Assembly (NCBI GenBank): GCA_031841125.1
Contig: CM063113.1
Span: forward strand, 57,033,211-57,097,210
Length of the DNA stretch: 64,000 nucleotides
Reading direction: 5' to 3'
From: Acanthococcus lagerstroemiae
Lineage: Eukaryota; Arthropoda; Insecta; Hemiptera; Eriococcidae
A program made the position numbers and the translations under genes. The notes under the pieces were generated by a model. That model did not search any database and was not told where the DNA came from. It was given only the letters and a program-made list of their open reading frames with translations. Shown piece by piece: positions 11,477 to 22,119 of the stretch (positions are counted from its first letter, which is position 1; the number at the start of each line of letters is the position of its first letter).

Positions 11477-12560
11477 GTACACCTAACATGAACTGTATAT
11501 TTTTACATTGACGTATCAGTATGTTGTGCTTTTCGACTTCAGCTATGTATCGGGATTTAAATTTCATTTCGCGCATTCACTGTGATACTGCCAGCATATT
11601 AAAAAATTCTCATCTCAAGGGGGGGATTCATCCCCCTAATGCCCTCCTTGGCTACGCCACTGCACAAAGCTACACAGAGCCTTAAGAAGTTCTGAAAAAT
11701 TTGAAGATACTTTTGATAAGTTTAAATCCGTCCTAACGAATCTCAACGATTCGTGAGTGTTGATCTGATTCTAAGGGATCTCAGCGTTTGAGAAATAATA
11801 ATAAAACATAACACTGCGTGACAAATTTTGACTTTTTTCTTAATGCTATCAAATTGGGCCCAACTTTCCTAGAAGTATTGTTCACGCTAATTTCGAATTG
11901 TCTGCCAAATTTTCCCTTCGCCTGTCAACTCTTTTGCAAATAGCTTTCAAAACCGTCAACATTTCCATTTTTTGGTATTTTTCGGGTTTAGTTTTGATCA
12001 CTGTACCCATTTTCTAGAGAAAGAAAAGAAAATTTTGAAATGGGAGGAGAGATGGGGTCAAAATCTGTGGTACTTCTAAATACAGGATGACTGAAAAATA
12101 CAGAATTTCACCTTTTTTTTTTTTTTGTTCGAAATAAGGTTTTTTTTGTGGGGGGGGGGAGAAAATATTTTTACGGGAGTAATTCAAATTTTGGCGGAGC
12201 GGGGAGGAAGGGGAGGAGAAGGATTGGGATAAAACATTTTCCGAAAAATTTAGTACCTGAACTCTCTACGGCATAAGGATCAGTTTTAAGATTGGTGTCA
12301 GGTTTTCCAACTCGGGCCACGATTGCGAAATAAAATGGAACAAAAATCTGAGTTTGTACTAAGGCTGGGTTTAGTAAAGCTAGCAGACAACCTCCTTTCA
12401 TAATTACTCCTACCCTCAATTAAGAATGTACGCTTCAATTTTTTTTTCTCCCATCACCTATTCTATGGGAATATCTATTCGTATCTCTTATTTTGAACTG
12501 TGAGCGTGAGCCAGACTGCAGGCCCACAATCCCAGACTCCAAGACCATATCACGCAGCTC
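11477..12560. other. No gene recognised
   Basis: AT-rich sequence with poly-T and poly-G runs near 12112-12157. A phrase resembling transposon edges, CTACGCCACTGCAC, lies near 11652. The minus-strand frame at 12171-12419 has no recognisable domain. Confidence 0.35.
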
Positions 12561-12562
12561 AC

Positions 12563-12903
12563 AGAGAACCAACTAAAGGTATCCCAAAACAACCAGCAGA
12601 AGGAACAGAATGTACACAAAACCGTTTCCGATGAACTGGGAAAAGAGAAACAAAAGCAAGGGTTTGACTGCTGCAGATAAGGACATTGTGACTTGGATAT
12701 GTTGTTCAGATGAACGCGTTGATGCCCATACCCACATTCCAATACCTTCTTTAGTCGTCCATCCTCGGCATCGCTCGGAATTCTCCGTATCGGCCGGTTG
12801 AAACATGATAGAACGAATGACGGCATAAAGAGGAATAATGCAACTACATCACGATGGTAACGTTTTTCTGCGAAATTCTTCTCTTTCGTGTGCATCCACG
12901 TCA
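12563..12903 (-). repeat. Repeat family A (~348-bp unit), copy in minus orientation
   Basis: The minus strand contains ACGAAAGAGAAGAATTTCGC, AACGTTACCATCGTGATGTA and GCCGAGGATGGACGAC. The continuation is ACAACATATCCAAGTCAC. The same order is found on the plus strand at 43981-46034, 46345-46560 and, in part, 47490-47575. No product is evident. The 208-codon frame on the minus strand here is a by-product of the repeat. Confidence 0.8.
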
Positions 12904-12939
12904 TGCAAGAGAAGAAAGAACGACTGCAGTACTCTTCCA

Positions 12940-13900
12940 AAACTACGAAACTGACCACAACAGATGAAAGTGCCGATATCGCAGCCAAAGCTCCAAGAGA
13001 GAAAGTAACACACGAACCCTCTACTATGTTTCTCGAGAATACAGCAGACGTAAAGAAATCGACTGTCAAGATCAAGGAGATCAACATAGACAAAGAAGAA
13101 TTCTTCATACGCACGCTAGCCAGCCAACGGCTATAAAATATAAATACCTTGACCGGTCAACTGTATCGACCAGTCACTGGAATTTTAACTAGTGAAGGAT
13201 ATGAATGGCATAAGTACTTACGAAAATAAGAGTCATGATCAGACCTATCCACTCGTCCACGGATCCAGCAGAAGTCATCGAGGAGCTGATTTCGGTGTAT
13301 CACCTGAATGCTATTAGAGTGGTAAACATCCTAAGTCGCATAGGATAAAACCTGGCTGCATTTGTTCATAATGATATTTGACAATAATGAAGATGCGAAA
13401 AAACATGCCAACTCCACACTTGGATGCACTTCAGAGTAAAAATTGAAGCGCTAAGAAAGCCATCGGTAAGTCCGCAGCGCAGTAGATGCCAGCGGTTCGG
13501 ACATACACAGCACGCCATTTGCGTCCATAATGTGCTGGAAGGCACTTCACCAGTCAGCGCACCCTTTAAATTCGAGAACATTTGAAGAAAAATGGCTTCG
13601 ACTTATTTCGCGATCACCGAAATAAAAAAACAGAAATTCACGACACGGAATGTTTCAATTAATGTCGACACAAAATCAAAATCGAAATAAAAAAACCGAA
13701 ACTCACGACACAAAATACTTCAAGAATTCGCGGCACAAAACTTTTTATGAGTTGCTGAAACAATTTCAGAAAACAGCAATAACAATTAGTCCACAAAAAC
13801 CAAAACGCCCGAAACAGCTTCGAAAAATCGCGATAAGAAGTAATCTACAGAATCCAACACCGTCTAACATATTATGTACGTAGAAAACATTTGCATTTTG
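12940..13900 (+). pseudogene. LINE ORF1 (gag-like) remnant with zinc knuckle
   Basis: In several frames the plus strand matches the ORF1 of jockey-like LINEs. DPAEVIEELISVYHLNAIRV (about 13263-13322) fits the RRM-like PRE segment. KIEALRKPSVSP followed by RCQRFGHTQ (about 13438-13510) fits the start of the CCHC zinc-knuckle region that binds element RNA. The frame before this (12888-13136) ends abruptly. After 13570 a Lys/Gln/Asn-rich stretch follows, as in many gag tails. Stops and frame shifts show it is dead. No RT follows it. Confidence 0.65.
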
Positions 13901-14126
13901 CACGCGGAAGAGTCGAAGTACAACAACTAAGCAGGTCGATGCGTCAACTATGAATCACCATGTACAGGTATCATCGTGAAAACGTTGAAACATGTCCGTT
14001 GCAATATGATCATCGTGGGAACGTCAAAAGACCGAAACTACCCGCCTCAACATAATAACACGACTTCACCATGACGTCACACCTCATTGTTGCATATTTT
14101 AAGGCCCAAGGTACCTTTGCTTAGAA

Positions 14127-14371
14127 GTTTAGCATAAAGCTGAAAGGCATGCGAGGTCTGGTTGGCCGAGTGGATAGCGCGCTGGACTCGGAATCCGGAG
14201 GTGCCGGGTTCGAGCCCACGTAGCAACTCGCTACATTTCGACCTAGGCCGATTTTTCGGCAAGATGAGAAGAGGGCTAAGACAGCCCTAACAGCCTCCCC
14301 GACGTCTCTGAAGTAATGCTCGAAAGGGCGGATTCCAGGGCTCGGGTTGAGAGTAAATTAGAAAAAAAAAG
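14127..14371 (+). mobile_element. tRNA-derived SINE, family 1, with 14-bp target duplication
   Basis: The direct repeat ACCTTTGCTTAGAA occurs at 14113-14126 and 14372-14385, defining the insertion. Inside are A box TGGCCGAGTGG (about 14164), B box GGTTCGAGCCC (about 14207), the family body, and the end TCGGGTTGAGAGTAAATTAG plus an A9 tail. The first ~25 bases are not visible in the other copies and may be leader or extra sequence. Confidence 0.9.
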
Positions 14372-14385
14372 ACCTTTGCTTAGAA

Positions 14386-14713
14386 TTCGTGTACGTAAAC
14401 ATGAACTCACAAATTACAAAGAATAAGGATCTGTATGGACTTCATACATGGGTGTGCAATCAATCCACCATTTTATTAACAAAACAAAAATCATTTTTTT
14501 AGTTTCCTGAGAAACTACGTAATAATTTTTTTCAACTCTTGATCATACTTTTGGTTTCTACAGGGTGTTCCGCGAAAGTCCCCCCCCCCTGTTTTTTCAC
14601 GAACCGATGGGCAGATCTTCCCGGGACGAAAATGATTTTTTAATCCAGATGCACGGAAAACGCTTCTTTGTGGGTCTATTTACCGTTCCGAAAGTCTTAC
14701 TTTGTAGTTCCAA
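14386..14713. other. No gene recognised
   Basis: Contains the phrase GGGTGTTCCGCGAAAGTCC with a C run near 14580-14588. No coding signal was seen. Confidence 0.35.
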
Positions 14714-15838
14714 GTTTGATACAGGACTGTAATTTACTTTAATCGAAGATGAACGGAAAACGGCAGGTTTCCTACACTGCTTTGGCTGTGGAAAGAAGCG
14801 CTTTTACGCTTGTAAGTAGGTAACAGTGACTGCAACGTAAAGGCGGTAGGTAATATTTAATTTCTGCCGAACCCAAGTGGAAAGTAGAAATTAACTATCG
14901 CTTGGGTTGTATGATTGTAAGAATAAATATAATTGAAACACGAACTTTATTTTTGTGTTCTTTAAACAGAGAACAAGTAACTGCATAGATGCGATTATAA
15001 CACTACTGAACAACTATTTTGCACAATGCATTTCGACAGGTGATTCTGAGGTACTTTTTAACGCTGAACACGATACTGCGACCCATTTTTCTCTATCACG
15101 TCACAATTCGGAGTTCTGAACGACTGAAATTCGTTTCCATTTTGTTTTTGCATCGGAATAAGCGGTACCACTGACTGATACTCGTATTATCAGTATTATC
15201 AGACCACAATAACAGAAAACAAACAGACGGAATACACACCACTACACACGACCCCAACACACAACAACACGAATCAGTATGACCACATTCAGTTGCTAAA
15301 CCTCTTTTTGAACACATTTAGTTGAATTTTTTATAGTTTTTGATCAGAAAAATTAGACGTGATAGAGAAAAACGGCCGACGGCACTGTATTCAGCGTTGA
15401 AAAGTACTCAAGAATCACCTCCTTAAATGCGTTGTGCAAACAAAAAATTTCATTTTGTTCAGTAGTGTAATTAGTAAGTAAGTAACGTACGAAGGAAAAT
15501 CGATCTACAACTGTTAACGTACAACACGTTATCACGAAAAGAGAATCGTTCAGAAAACATTTCGGCAGAATGCTAACTGATAAGAATTGAAAATGAATTT
15601 GGTAGCTGATTGGTCAAGTATTTGTTTGTTTTCCGTTCATCTTCGATTAAAATACAGTACGTTGGAGCATCGGAAAGTAATGCGGTTCCCGCGTGCGATT
15701 ACGTCACTCGGCTTCGCCTCGTTCCGTAAACTTCGCACTAGGGAATCGCATACTTTCCTCTGCTCCAACGTAATATACTATTACAGAATACTGTTCTGTA
15801 AAGTAAAAATTACAGTCCGCTCCTTTATCAACTTACGC
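14714..15838. repeat. Inverted repeat pair about 1.1 kb apart, right arm interrupted
   Basis: The left arm (14714-14760) reads GGACTGTAATTTACTTTAAT then CGAAGATGAACGGAAAAC. The right arm carries the complement of both parts, but they are split. GTTTTCCGTTCATCTTCGAT lies at 15629-15648 and TTACAGTCC at about 15812-15820, with a fold-back palindrome between them. No transposase lies between the arms. Confidence 0.6.
15658..15772. mobile_element. Fold-back palindrome 1
   Basis: The left arm from 15658 (TACGTTGGAGCATCGGAAAG) pairs with the right arm ending at 15772 (complement TACGTTGGAGCAGAGGAAAG). Pairing continues inward through about 45 bases to a centre with CTCGGCTTCGCCTCG. This is typical of fold-back or MITE-like elements that are mostly terminal repeat. 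Confidence 0.75.
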
Positions 15839-15878
15839 ATACCACCGCCGCGAGCGCTAATGTGCTACTCATTTCATT

Positions 15879-15966
15879 ATGAAGCGCTGCGTGGAAGAAG
15901 GATTTTCGATCAACGAATTTCTTTTTTCTTATCAGTCGAAAGCCCTTTTTCTACGCAGCGCTTCAT
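15879..15966. mobile_element. Fold-back palindrome 2
   Basis: ATGAAGCGCTGCGTGGAAG at 15879 pairs with CTACGCAGCGCTTCAT ending at 15966. The stem is about 32 bases with a ~22-base loop rich in T. It lies between two other palindromes. Confidence 0.7.
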
Positions 15967-16160
15967 TTGACTTCAAAGTTCAGACCGTGATGTACACAGT
16001 TTCGAGTTTCGACTTTTGTTTTACCGACACTATCGATATTTTCCACGAAATTATCGATAACGAAAATGTCCGATAGTTTACATCTCTAATTCGCTATTAC
16101 CTGATCCATTCTCCAAAAACAAATAAATTTTTTTTTTTTTCGTACATCTGGATTAAAAAA

Positions 16161-16290
16161 TATCTTGCACAGCCAGGCTCAAAGTGAGTGTGTAGGACTC
16201 GCGCGCTTGCGGCACTCGCCTACGGCTCGCTCCGCAAACTCACGCGCTCGACCTGCAAACACTCACTTTCGAGCCTTGGCGTGCAATATA
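16161..16290. mobile_element. Fold-back palindrome 3
   Basis: TATCTTGCACAGCCAGGCTC from 16161 pairs with the complement of the right arm ending at 16290 (TATATTGCACGCCAAGGCTC). Arms of about 60 bases surround a centre with CTCGCCTACGGCTCG. The CpG-rich centre resembles that of palindromes 1 and 46592. Confidence 0.75.
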
Positions 16291-16396
16291 CTATTCTAGT
16301 CGTAAAGTCTAGTTTCTCCTGAGCTTAAAAAATTTTCTCCCCCTTTCACGGGGGGCTGGAACCTACCACCAACTTCGGAATCTTAAATAGGAAGGT

Positions 16397-16908
16397 ATGC
16401 CTTTATGCACCTCGTTGGAAAGGCCATTTACTCCAAAATACGAATCCGCGGGGGAAAATCAAAATTTATCAATTTTGGGGGGCAAGGGGCCTAGAGATGA
16501 CCAGAATCCACCCAGAATCAAAGTGTGGTGACCTATCAAACGAACTATCGAAAATGGGGGTTTCCTGGTCGCTGATTTCGAATATTGCCTTATTCTTCCG
16601 ATTTGACCAACCCAGGGGGCGGAACATTCAAAAATTTGGGGCAGAAGGGGTTATTTTACATGTTTTTCATTTTCGCTGATACAATGTCTTTATGCACCTT
16701 GTTGGAAAGGCCTCTTCTCCCCAAAAGTAGAATCCGTGAAAAAACTTTGAAATTCGTCAATTTTTGGGGGGCGAGGGTGCCTAGAAATGACCAAAATCCG
16801 CCCAGAATCAAGTGTGATGACCTATCAAACGAACTATCAAAAAGGGGGTTTTCTAGGTCACTGATTTCGAATAATTGCCTTATTTTTCCGATTTAACCCG
16901 TTTTAGAG
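16397..16908 (+). repeat. Direct tandem duplication, ~287-bp offset
   Basis: CTTTATGCACCTCGTTGGAA at 16401 recurs as CTTTATGCACCTTGTTGGAA at 16688. Later landmarks (GACCTATCAAACGAACTATC, TTTCTGGTCGCTGATTTCGA and its variant) keep the same offset. There are small indels and no coding content. Confidence 0.85.
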
Positions 16909-17120
16909 TTTTAAAATCCAAATTTTCAACCTAAAATTGGTTCCATTATTCACAAATTTTTGACTTTCTGAATGCAGATTACAGGGTTATTCAGTTTTCG
17001 TTGCAACATAGGAAAACCCGGCATGTTGCGTGGTAATTATGAATAAGCGGGCACACGATGGCCACGTCTATTCAAATTTAAACGCAACATTACTGTGCTC
17101 TGTGACGCCGTGACGGACAA

Positions 17121-17685
17121 CAGAAAATGCAACGATTCGGGGAGAAAACTTCGATGGTTTTTGAAGAATTTTATCGAAACTCGTCAGGGAAAATGTTCGA
17201 TAATCTCCGGAGAATTTCTTCGGAAACTTCGGGGAAAATCTCGGATAATTTTTAAGGAATTTCATCGGTATTGTTGGAAAAAAATTCCAATAATTTCCAA
17301 AGAATTTCTTCGGAAACGTCGGGGAAAATCTCCGAGAAATTTTACGCAATTTCATCGGAACTCGGGAAAAATCTCCGATTGTTTTTAAAGAATTTTATCG
17401 GGACTCAGGAAAGTCTCCGATAAGTTGTAAAGAATTTTTTTGGAAACGGGAAAAATTTCGGATATGAATATTCAGGAATTTCATCAGAAATATTTGGAAA
17501 AAATTCCGATAATGTCCATAGAATCTCATCGGAAATCTTTAGAAAAATTGCCAATGATTTCCAAAAAAGTTTCATCAAAATTCTTCAAGAAAATTTTTCG
17601 ATAATTTTTGAGGAATTTTTTCGGAGCTCGGGAAAAATCTCCGATAAATTTTAAGGAATTTCAACGGAAATTGTTGGGAAAGATT
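17121..17685 (+). repeat. 45-bp minisatellite, about 12 diverged monomers
   Basis: Monomers follow the pattern GGGAAAATCTCCGATAATTT then TTAAGGAATTTCATCGGAAAC plus a few bases, with lengths 41-48. Because 45 is three times 15, frames stay open across it on both strands (17068-17355 minus, 17095-17388 plus) and encode 15-residue periodic peptides. These are not evidence of a gene. The array ends at 17685, exactly where an R1-like RT fragment begins. Confidence 0.9.
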
Positions 17686-18190
17686 CGTATACCCTCTTCC
17701 GCTCGTCCGCTAGTAACTCCACTGGCGGTATACCTGCTAGCACGCCAACTACTTTTCCAAACCCATCCAGTGGAGACAGTGCGACAGGCACTGACACACC
17801 TCAGTGCAGTCTTCCGTTGGACCCTTACCAGATCGGTTCTTCTGTACTTCCTGGCATCGATGGCGTCGGACCAGATTGGCGCCCCGTATAGGAGGACCGA
17901 CATGGTGACTCTCGCCAGCAGCTTGCATTTCTTCTCTGTCGGCGCCCCTAGGTTCGACATGAGTCGGCTTAATTCGGCTACGACTATCTCAGCTTTCTGC
18001 GCTGTCCTCTTCGCATGTTCTCTAAACGATAGCTTCCCGTCAAACCACAGCCCGAGATACTTCAGGGCTGTACAGGATGCCATCTCCGCTCCCTTTAGGC
18101 AAAAGGAAAGGGGGTTATACCGTCGACGGCACGATTAGCCCGAACTAAGAAATACTGCCTTGTCCGCATCACACCATATGTAACGGTGGG
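17686..18190 (-). pseudogene. R1-like LINE RT C-terminal fragment
   Basis: The minus strand reads ALKYLGLWFDGKLSFREHAK, then LSRLMSNLGAPTEKKCKLLA and SVLLYGAPIWSDAI. After a frame change comes GVLAGIPPVELLADERKRVY. This is the post-catalytic (thumb and connection) region of R1-type LINE RTs. Two further frame changes lie upstream near 18120-18140. There is no catalytic YADD, so it is inactive. Confidence 0.75.
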
Positions 18191-18199
18191 TGCGAAAGA

Positions 18200-19439
18200 G
18201 GTAGTTACACGCTAACATTTTTGAAATTTCTTTTCGAAAATGACAAAGTATCTATAACATCTGGATACACATGTGACATGAAGGTACTTTATCATATTGT
18301 TAACAGTCCTATGATTTATCATCATCTTATCGATAGTAATATGAAACAGAACTCTTCATACTTCGGTACTATTTGCTCGTCTTTGGTTCACTGTACCACT
18401 TCGAAATATATCTGCAATATCTTGCGCGAAACTTAAAAAAATGTACCTCAAATCCGGGATATTCCTAGTGTCCCAAAAGGACAAACAAAATTGCTTTCTA
18501 ATATAGTAGATATTTATATAGATAGATTAACGAGATGTTTACTGTATGGCACACTTTGTATCTATATTTCACTAAGTACTTCTCACGGGTTTTCTCTGTA
18601 TTTTCGCCTAGTTTTCCAACTTGGCCCACCAGGCTGCATTTCGTCAAGTCGGTAGGAAGACACAAAATCAGAGGTCGGCTTCCCTGCTTGGAATTACCCA
18701 GAATCCACCGTCATTCCCTCTAACTCGGGCAAGAGAAATCATTCATCACTCGTTTTCTCCACAACCCAAATATACATGTGTTGATGAAACGGCGATTAGA
18801 TGACCGATGAAGCTCGAACCATCGCGCGGCAACGACAGCCGACGTCCCAGCGCACGATCGCGTTTGCACGGGCTCGAATCACAGCGAAAGACAAATCGAC
18901 AAAAAATAAGGGAAACCCGCGAAAATCTCGCGAATTACCGGGAACCGAATGGATTAGAGTGACAGAAAGAAAGAAAGGATACAAAAAAAAAAAAAAAAAA
19001 AAAAAAGGAGAAAACTGTAGGAGATGGATACCCAAGGTAAACCCTGCACTGTAGGCACCATGGTTGAAATTTAGCGCTACGCCGTGACACATCCGTAAAA
19101 ATTCGTCTCATTTCGAAGACACTCTCTCGTCAGAGACGGTGTGACCGACGATTTCCTAATTTCTTTTTCCGTCGCTCAGGTCGGACGGCGGCGGCGGAAA
19201 GTGGCGCGGCTGCAATCCGGCATTCGCTTGACAGATTTTATTTATGCTTTTCGCCACGCTTCGGCCGGGCCGGAGCGGCGCGCGCGCTCGGATAAAGTTA
19301 ACACACATTTCCACTTTACATTTTGATGTAACGATATATCCCCTTAGGAAAATGAATTTCCCAGTTTTATACTCATTTTCTGGATAAAATCGTATATATA
19401 TTGTATACATGGGCGTGAGTGGCAAGAGGGGGCAACAGC

Positions 19440-19486
<47 letters not shown>

Positions 19487-20150
19487 TCGACGACGTTAGT
19501 GAAGCGGATCCGTTTTTCTTTTATCCGTTTTTTTTTTTTTTTTTTTTTTGTAAGTTTATGTTTCTTTTTTTCTCTCCTACTCCGAGTCTTCTTTTTCACT
19601 CTCTCAAGCGGGAAGACGAATTTGTCTCGCAAGTCGTATACTCGTTCGTATTTAATAAACGGACGCGATATTCGCTTTTATTTCCTCGTACATCGAAAAA
19701 CTTAACGAGCAAGGAATCGCCGCTGGTGTGCGCGCCTTTTTTCAAGGTTCGTCGCACGGGTCGTTGTATCATCGCTGTGTTCGTGTCTGCCTCATCTCCC
19801 CCGACGAATCACGGCCTATTCGTCCGAACTGATTGTTCGACAATTTGGTCACTCAACAGGGTGTCCACTAAACTTCAAAAATCAAATGAGTGACTTCCAG
19901 CGTTTCAGCGAACTTTGAAACTGATCGCTTAGCCCGCCAACCATTGCTTTCTTATCTACTCGCTCAGTTACCAAGAAGAAAAAAAATGATCCAAGTAGTC
20001 AGGATGGAAGGAGGGAGTGGGGGTTAGAATTATAATTCTCAGGCAAGATAAGGTAGCCAAAAATGGACCGGGTTCTCAATATGAACCACCGGCCTATCTC
20101 GTCTATTTATGACGCTACCTCCAGGCAAATAATCTAAGCTATTGTTCTTG
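18200..20150. other. Unassigned DNA with CpG-rich core and simple repeats
   Basis: Apart from the GA repeat below, this holds A22 at about 18984-19006, a poly-T run near 19529-19550 and a GC/CpG-rich patch at 19170-19295 (TCGGACGGCGGCGGCGG, GGCGCGCGCGCTCGG). The patch could be a promoter or first exon of an unseen gene, but no initiator, TATA box or splice signal decides it. Confidence 0.3.
19444..19481 (+). repeat. (GA)n microsatellite
   Basis: An uninterrupted AG/GA run of about 38 bases. The Ser/Leu- or Arg/Glu-repeat frames across it are artefacts. Confidence 0.95.
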
Positions 20151-20159
20151 ATGTACTAT

Positions 20160-20560
20160 CTCGATACATGTTGAAAATTCAAAGCTTTCAACTTTTCTTC
20201 ATTGCCATGTATGTTTTGTGTCATATCCTGAATCCACCATCCCCGTTTATTCCCTTGTGATTTCGTTTTTAATTTTGTCCCTTTTAAACCCAAAATGCTC
20301 CTTTCCACCGCCGTTTGCGTGTTTTGTAGCCTCTGCGTCCCTCTTTTGGTTAATGCTCTAATCTGGGGGTCATACGTCAATTATGGTTTGGTGCAGCCGT
20401 CCCACGTCTTAGCTTTCATTTTAAAGTTCACTTTTTCACTTTTATGAATTGATTTTAAACTCCAGTAACATTTCTATCCTTGTTCACTTCTTTTACTCAA
20501 ATGATATTAGTTGTCCTAAATATTCAATTTCTTCTACTCATTCTATTTCATTTCCCTCTA
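20160..20560 (-). pseudogene. RTE-like LINE RT fragment
   Basis: The minus strand reads IEYLGQLISFE near 20540-20510. After a frame change it gives LTYDPQIRALTKRGTQRLQ and AVERSILGLKGTKLKTK (about 20380-20280). This is the same order as the RT thumb region of the RTE copies at 5-7 kb (YLGQTISF, then LT...L..Q.AMERS). Both ends are missing. Confidence 0.65.
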
Positions 20561-20599
20561 CCGTATAAATGTTTTTATAACACCCACGGATTGGACAGA

Positions 20600-22100
20600 C
20601 TGCATATTCACAGACAACCAATAGGAACGCAAGACTAAACAGGCTCACCATACGGTACCACCCTCGACTATAACTACAGGACCACAAGAGACACGTCTCA
20701 TTTAGGGTACTCCACTGATGATGGCATAACAGCCGAAAGCGCTCTGGAATACAGAAAAAGGAAAAGTGAATTGGCACACCCTACAAAAGGAATATCAAAA
20801 ATATAAGATGTTGTGAAAACTCACAATTTTTAACTGGTAGTTTAGAAGAATACTCCACTTTTGTATATTTAGGGGACCTCTTGTCAAAATCAGGGACGTT
20901 TTTCCAAAATGGGGGACTTCTGGGGGACCTGGAAGACCTGAAAAAACTCATTCGCAACTAGGCCGCGTTTCCAACATTGTGTTAAATTGTCTTCGAAAGT
21001 GAATACAGTGAATTCAGAAATGTAAAAAGCCAGTGCCAATGGAAGCAGAGACAGAGGGAGGAAGGGAGAGAAGGAGGTTGAAAAAAATTTCTTCGGCCAA
21101 GCAAAGAAAAACTGTAATACCCAGATTTTAGACGTTCTTAAGCTTTCTGTCAAATTTTTCGTACAAGAAAAAAAAATGGTCTTACGAGCATGTTTGTGAC
21201 GTTTTGCTAGCAAAACCAACCTCAGGATGAAATTTTTCAACTTTCCGATTGATTATTATACAGAATTCGACCATCAATTCAGTAACACAAATGGTAGATT
21301 TCTATCTTTAAGGCTGGCGGAAATACAGGCCCTAGAAGTTGCAAACTCAAAATTGTCAATGTTGTAAGATAACAATTTTAGTAATAAGCATCGTGTAAGA
21401 CTAATCAAAAGTTTATCTTGTTTCCTCCTCATTCCTGAGCGGAAAACAGGTGAGAAAGGGATCGCACTGGGTGTACCTGTTCTCCTACCTTCAGAGTAAT
21501 TTTTTTTTTTAAATCAAAAAACATCTTGAAATTATTGATTTTACACTCTGTTTTTGCTTCCCTAAATCGGCAGGTTTTACTAGCAAACGTCAGATTTTAG
21601 CAATCCTTAGACGGTGTGTCCAATTTTTGGATTAAAAGCAGAAATGAAGCTCTCACGAAACTGTTACAGTAGGCAAAATGTATACAAGGTCGGTTTTTTG
21701 AAGGCTGAAAGAGGGGCCTTTCGCCCCTTGTTGACCACTGCTTGCCAATTTAATCTTAATTTTAAAATCATTATTTTTCCTTCGTCCCCGAATAATATTC
21801 AAATCGATTTCAAATTACGGAATGTATGTACATGGAAAATTCTGAAGAATGATCGGCCAGTTAAAATCCAGTGAACTGAAAAAATTTAACTGCACACTTT
21901 AGACAATGTTTGTCTTTCCAACGTCATTAGGAAATGAGTTGGCAGGAGATAAAAATCGCTCACGACTCCAAGCATTACTGTCTTATGTACTCATTTAATT
22001 ACGATCAAGCTAGGATGATCTAAATTCCAGGGCTGGTGGGACGGGGAGGAGAATATTAGATTCTCAACACATTCTAAATATCCTCTCAAAGAACTACTGA
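20600..22100. other. No gene recognised
   Basis: AT-rich sequence with short frames only. A run of GGGGGACCT-like words lies near 20872-20935. No domain or RNA structure was seen. Confidence 0.35.
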
Positions 22101-22119
22101 CCGTTATAGGGGAATGTGT

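Noticed and set aside
12488..13114. 208-codon minus-strand frame
   Set aside because: It runs through repeat family A and antisense to the gag-like remnant. The Cys/Phe/Ser-rich peptide has no domain.
14150..14225. Functional tRNA gene
   Set aside because: The A and B boxes are present, but the same head is attached to an identical non-tRNA body in other copies, so it is a SINE.
15596..15970. 127-codon plus frame
   Set aside because: It runs through two palindromes and an inverted repeat arm, so the peptide has no support.
17068..17388. Periodic proteins on both strands
   Set aside because: They are an automatic result of a 45-bp tandem repeat, which is a multiple of three.
19156..19632. 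158-codon minus frame with Ser-Leu and Lys repeats
   Set aside because: It is produced by the GA microsatellite and the T run.
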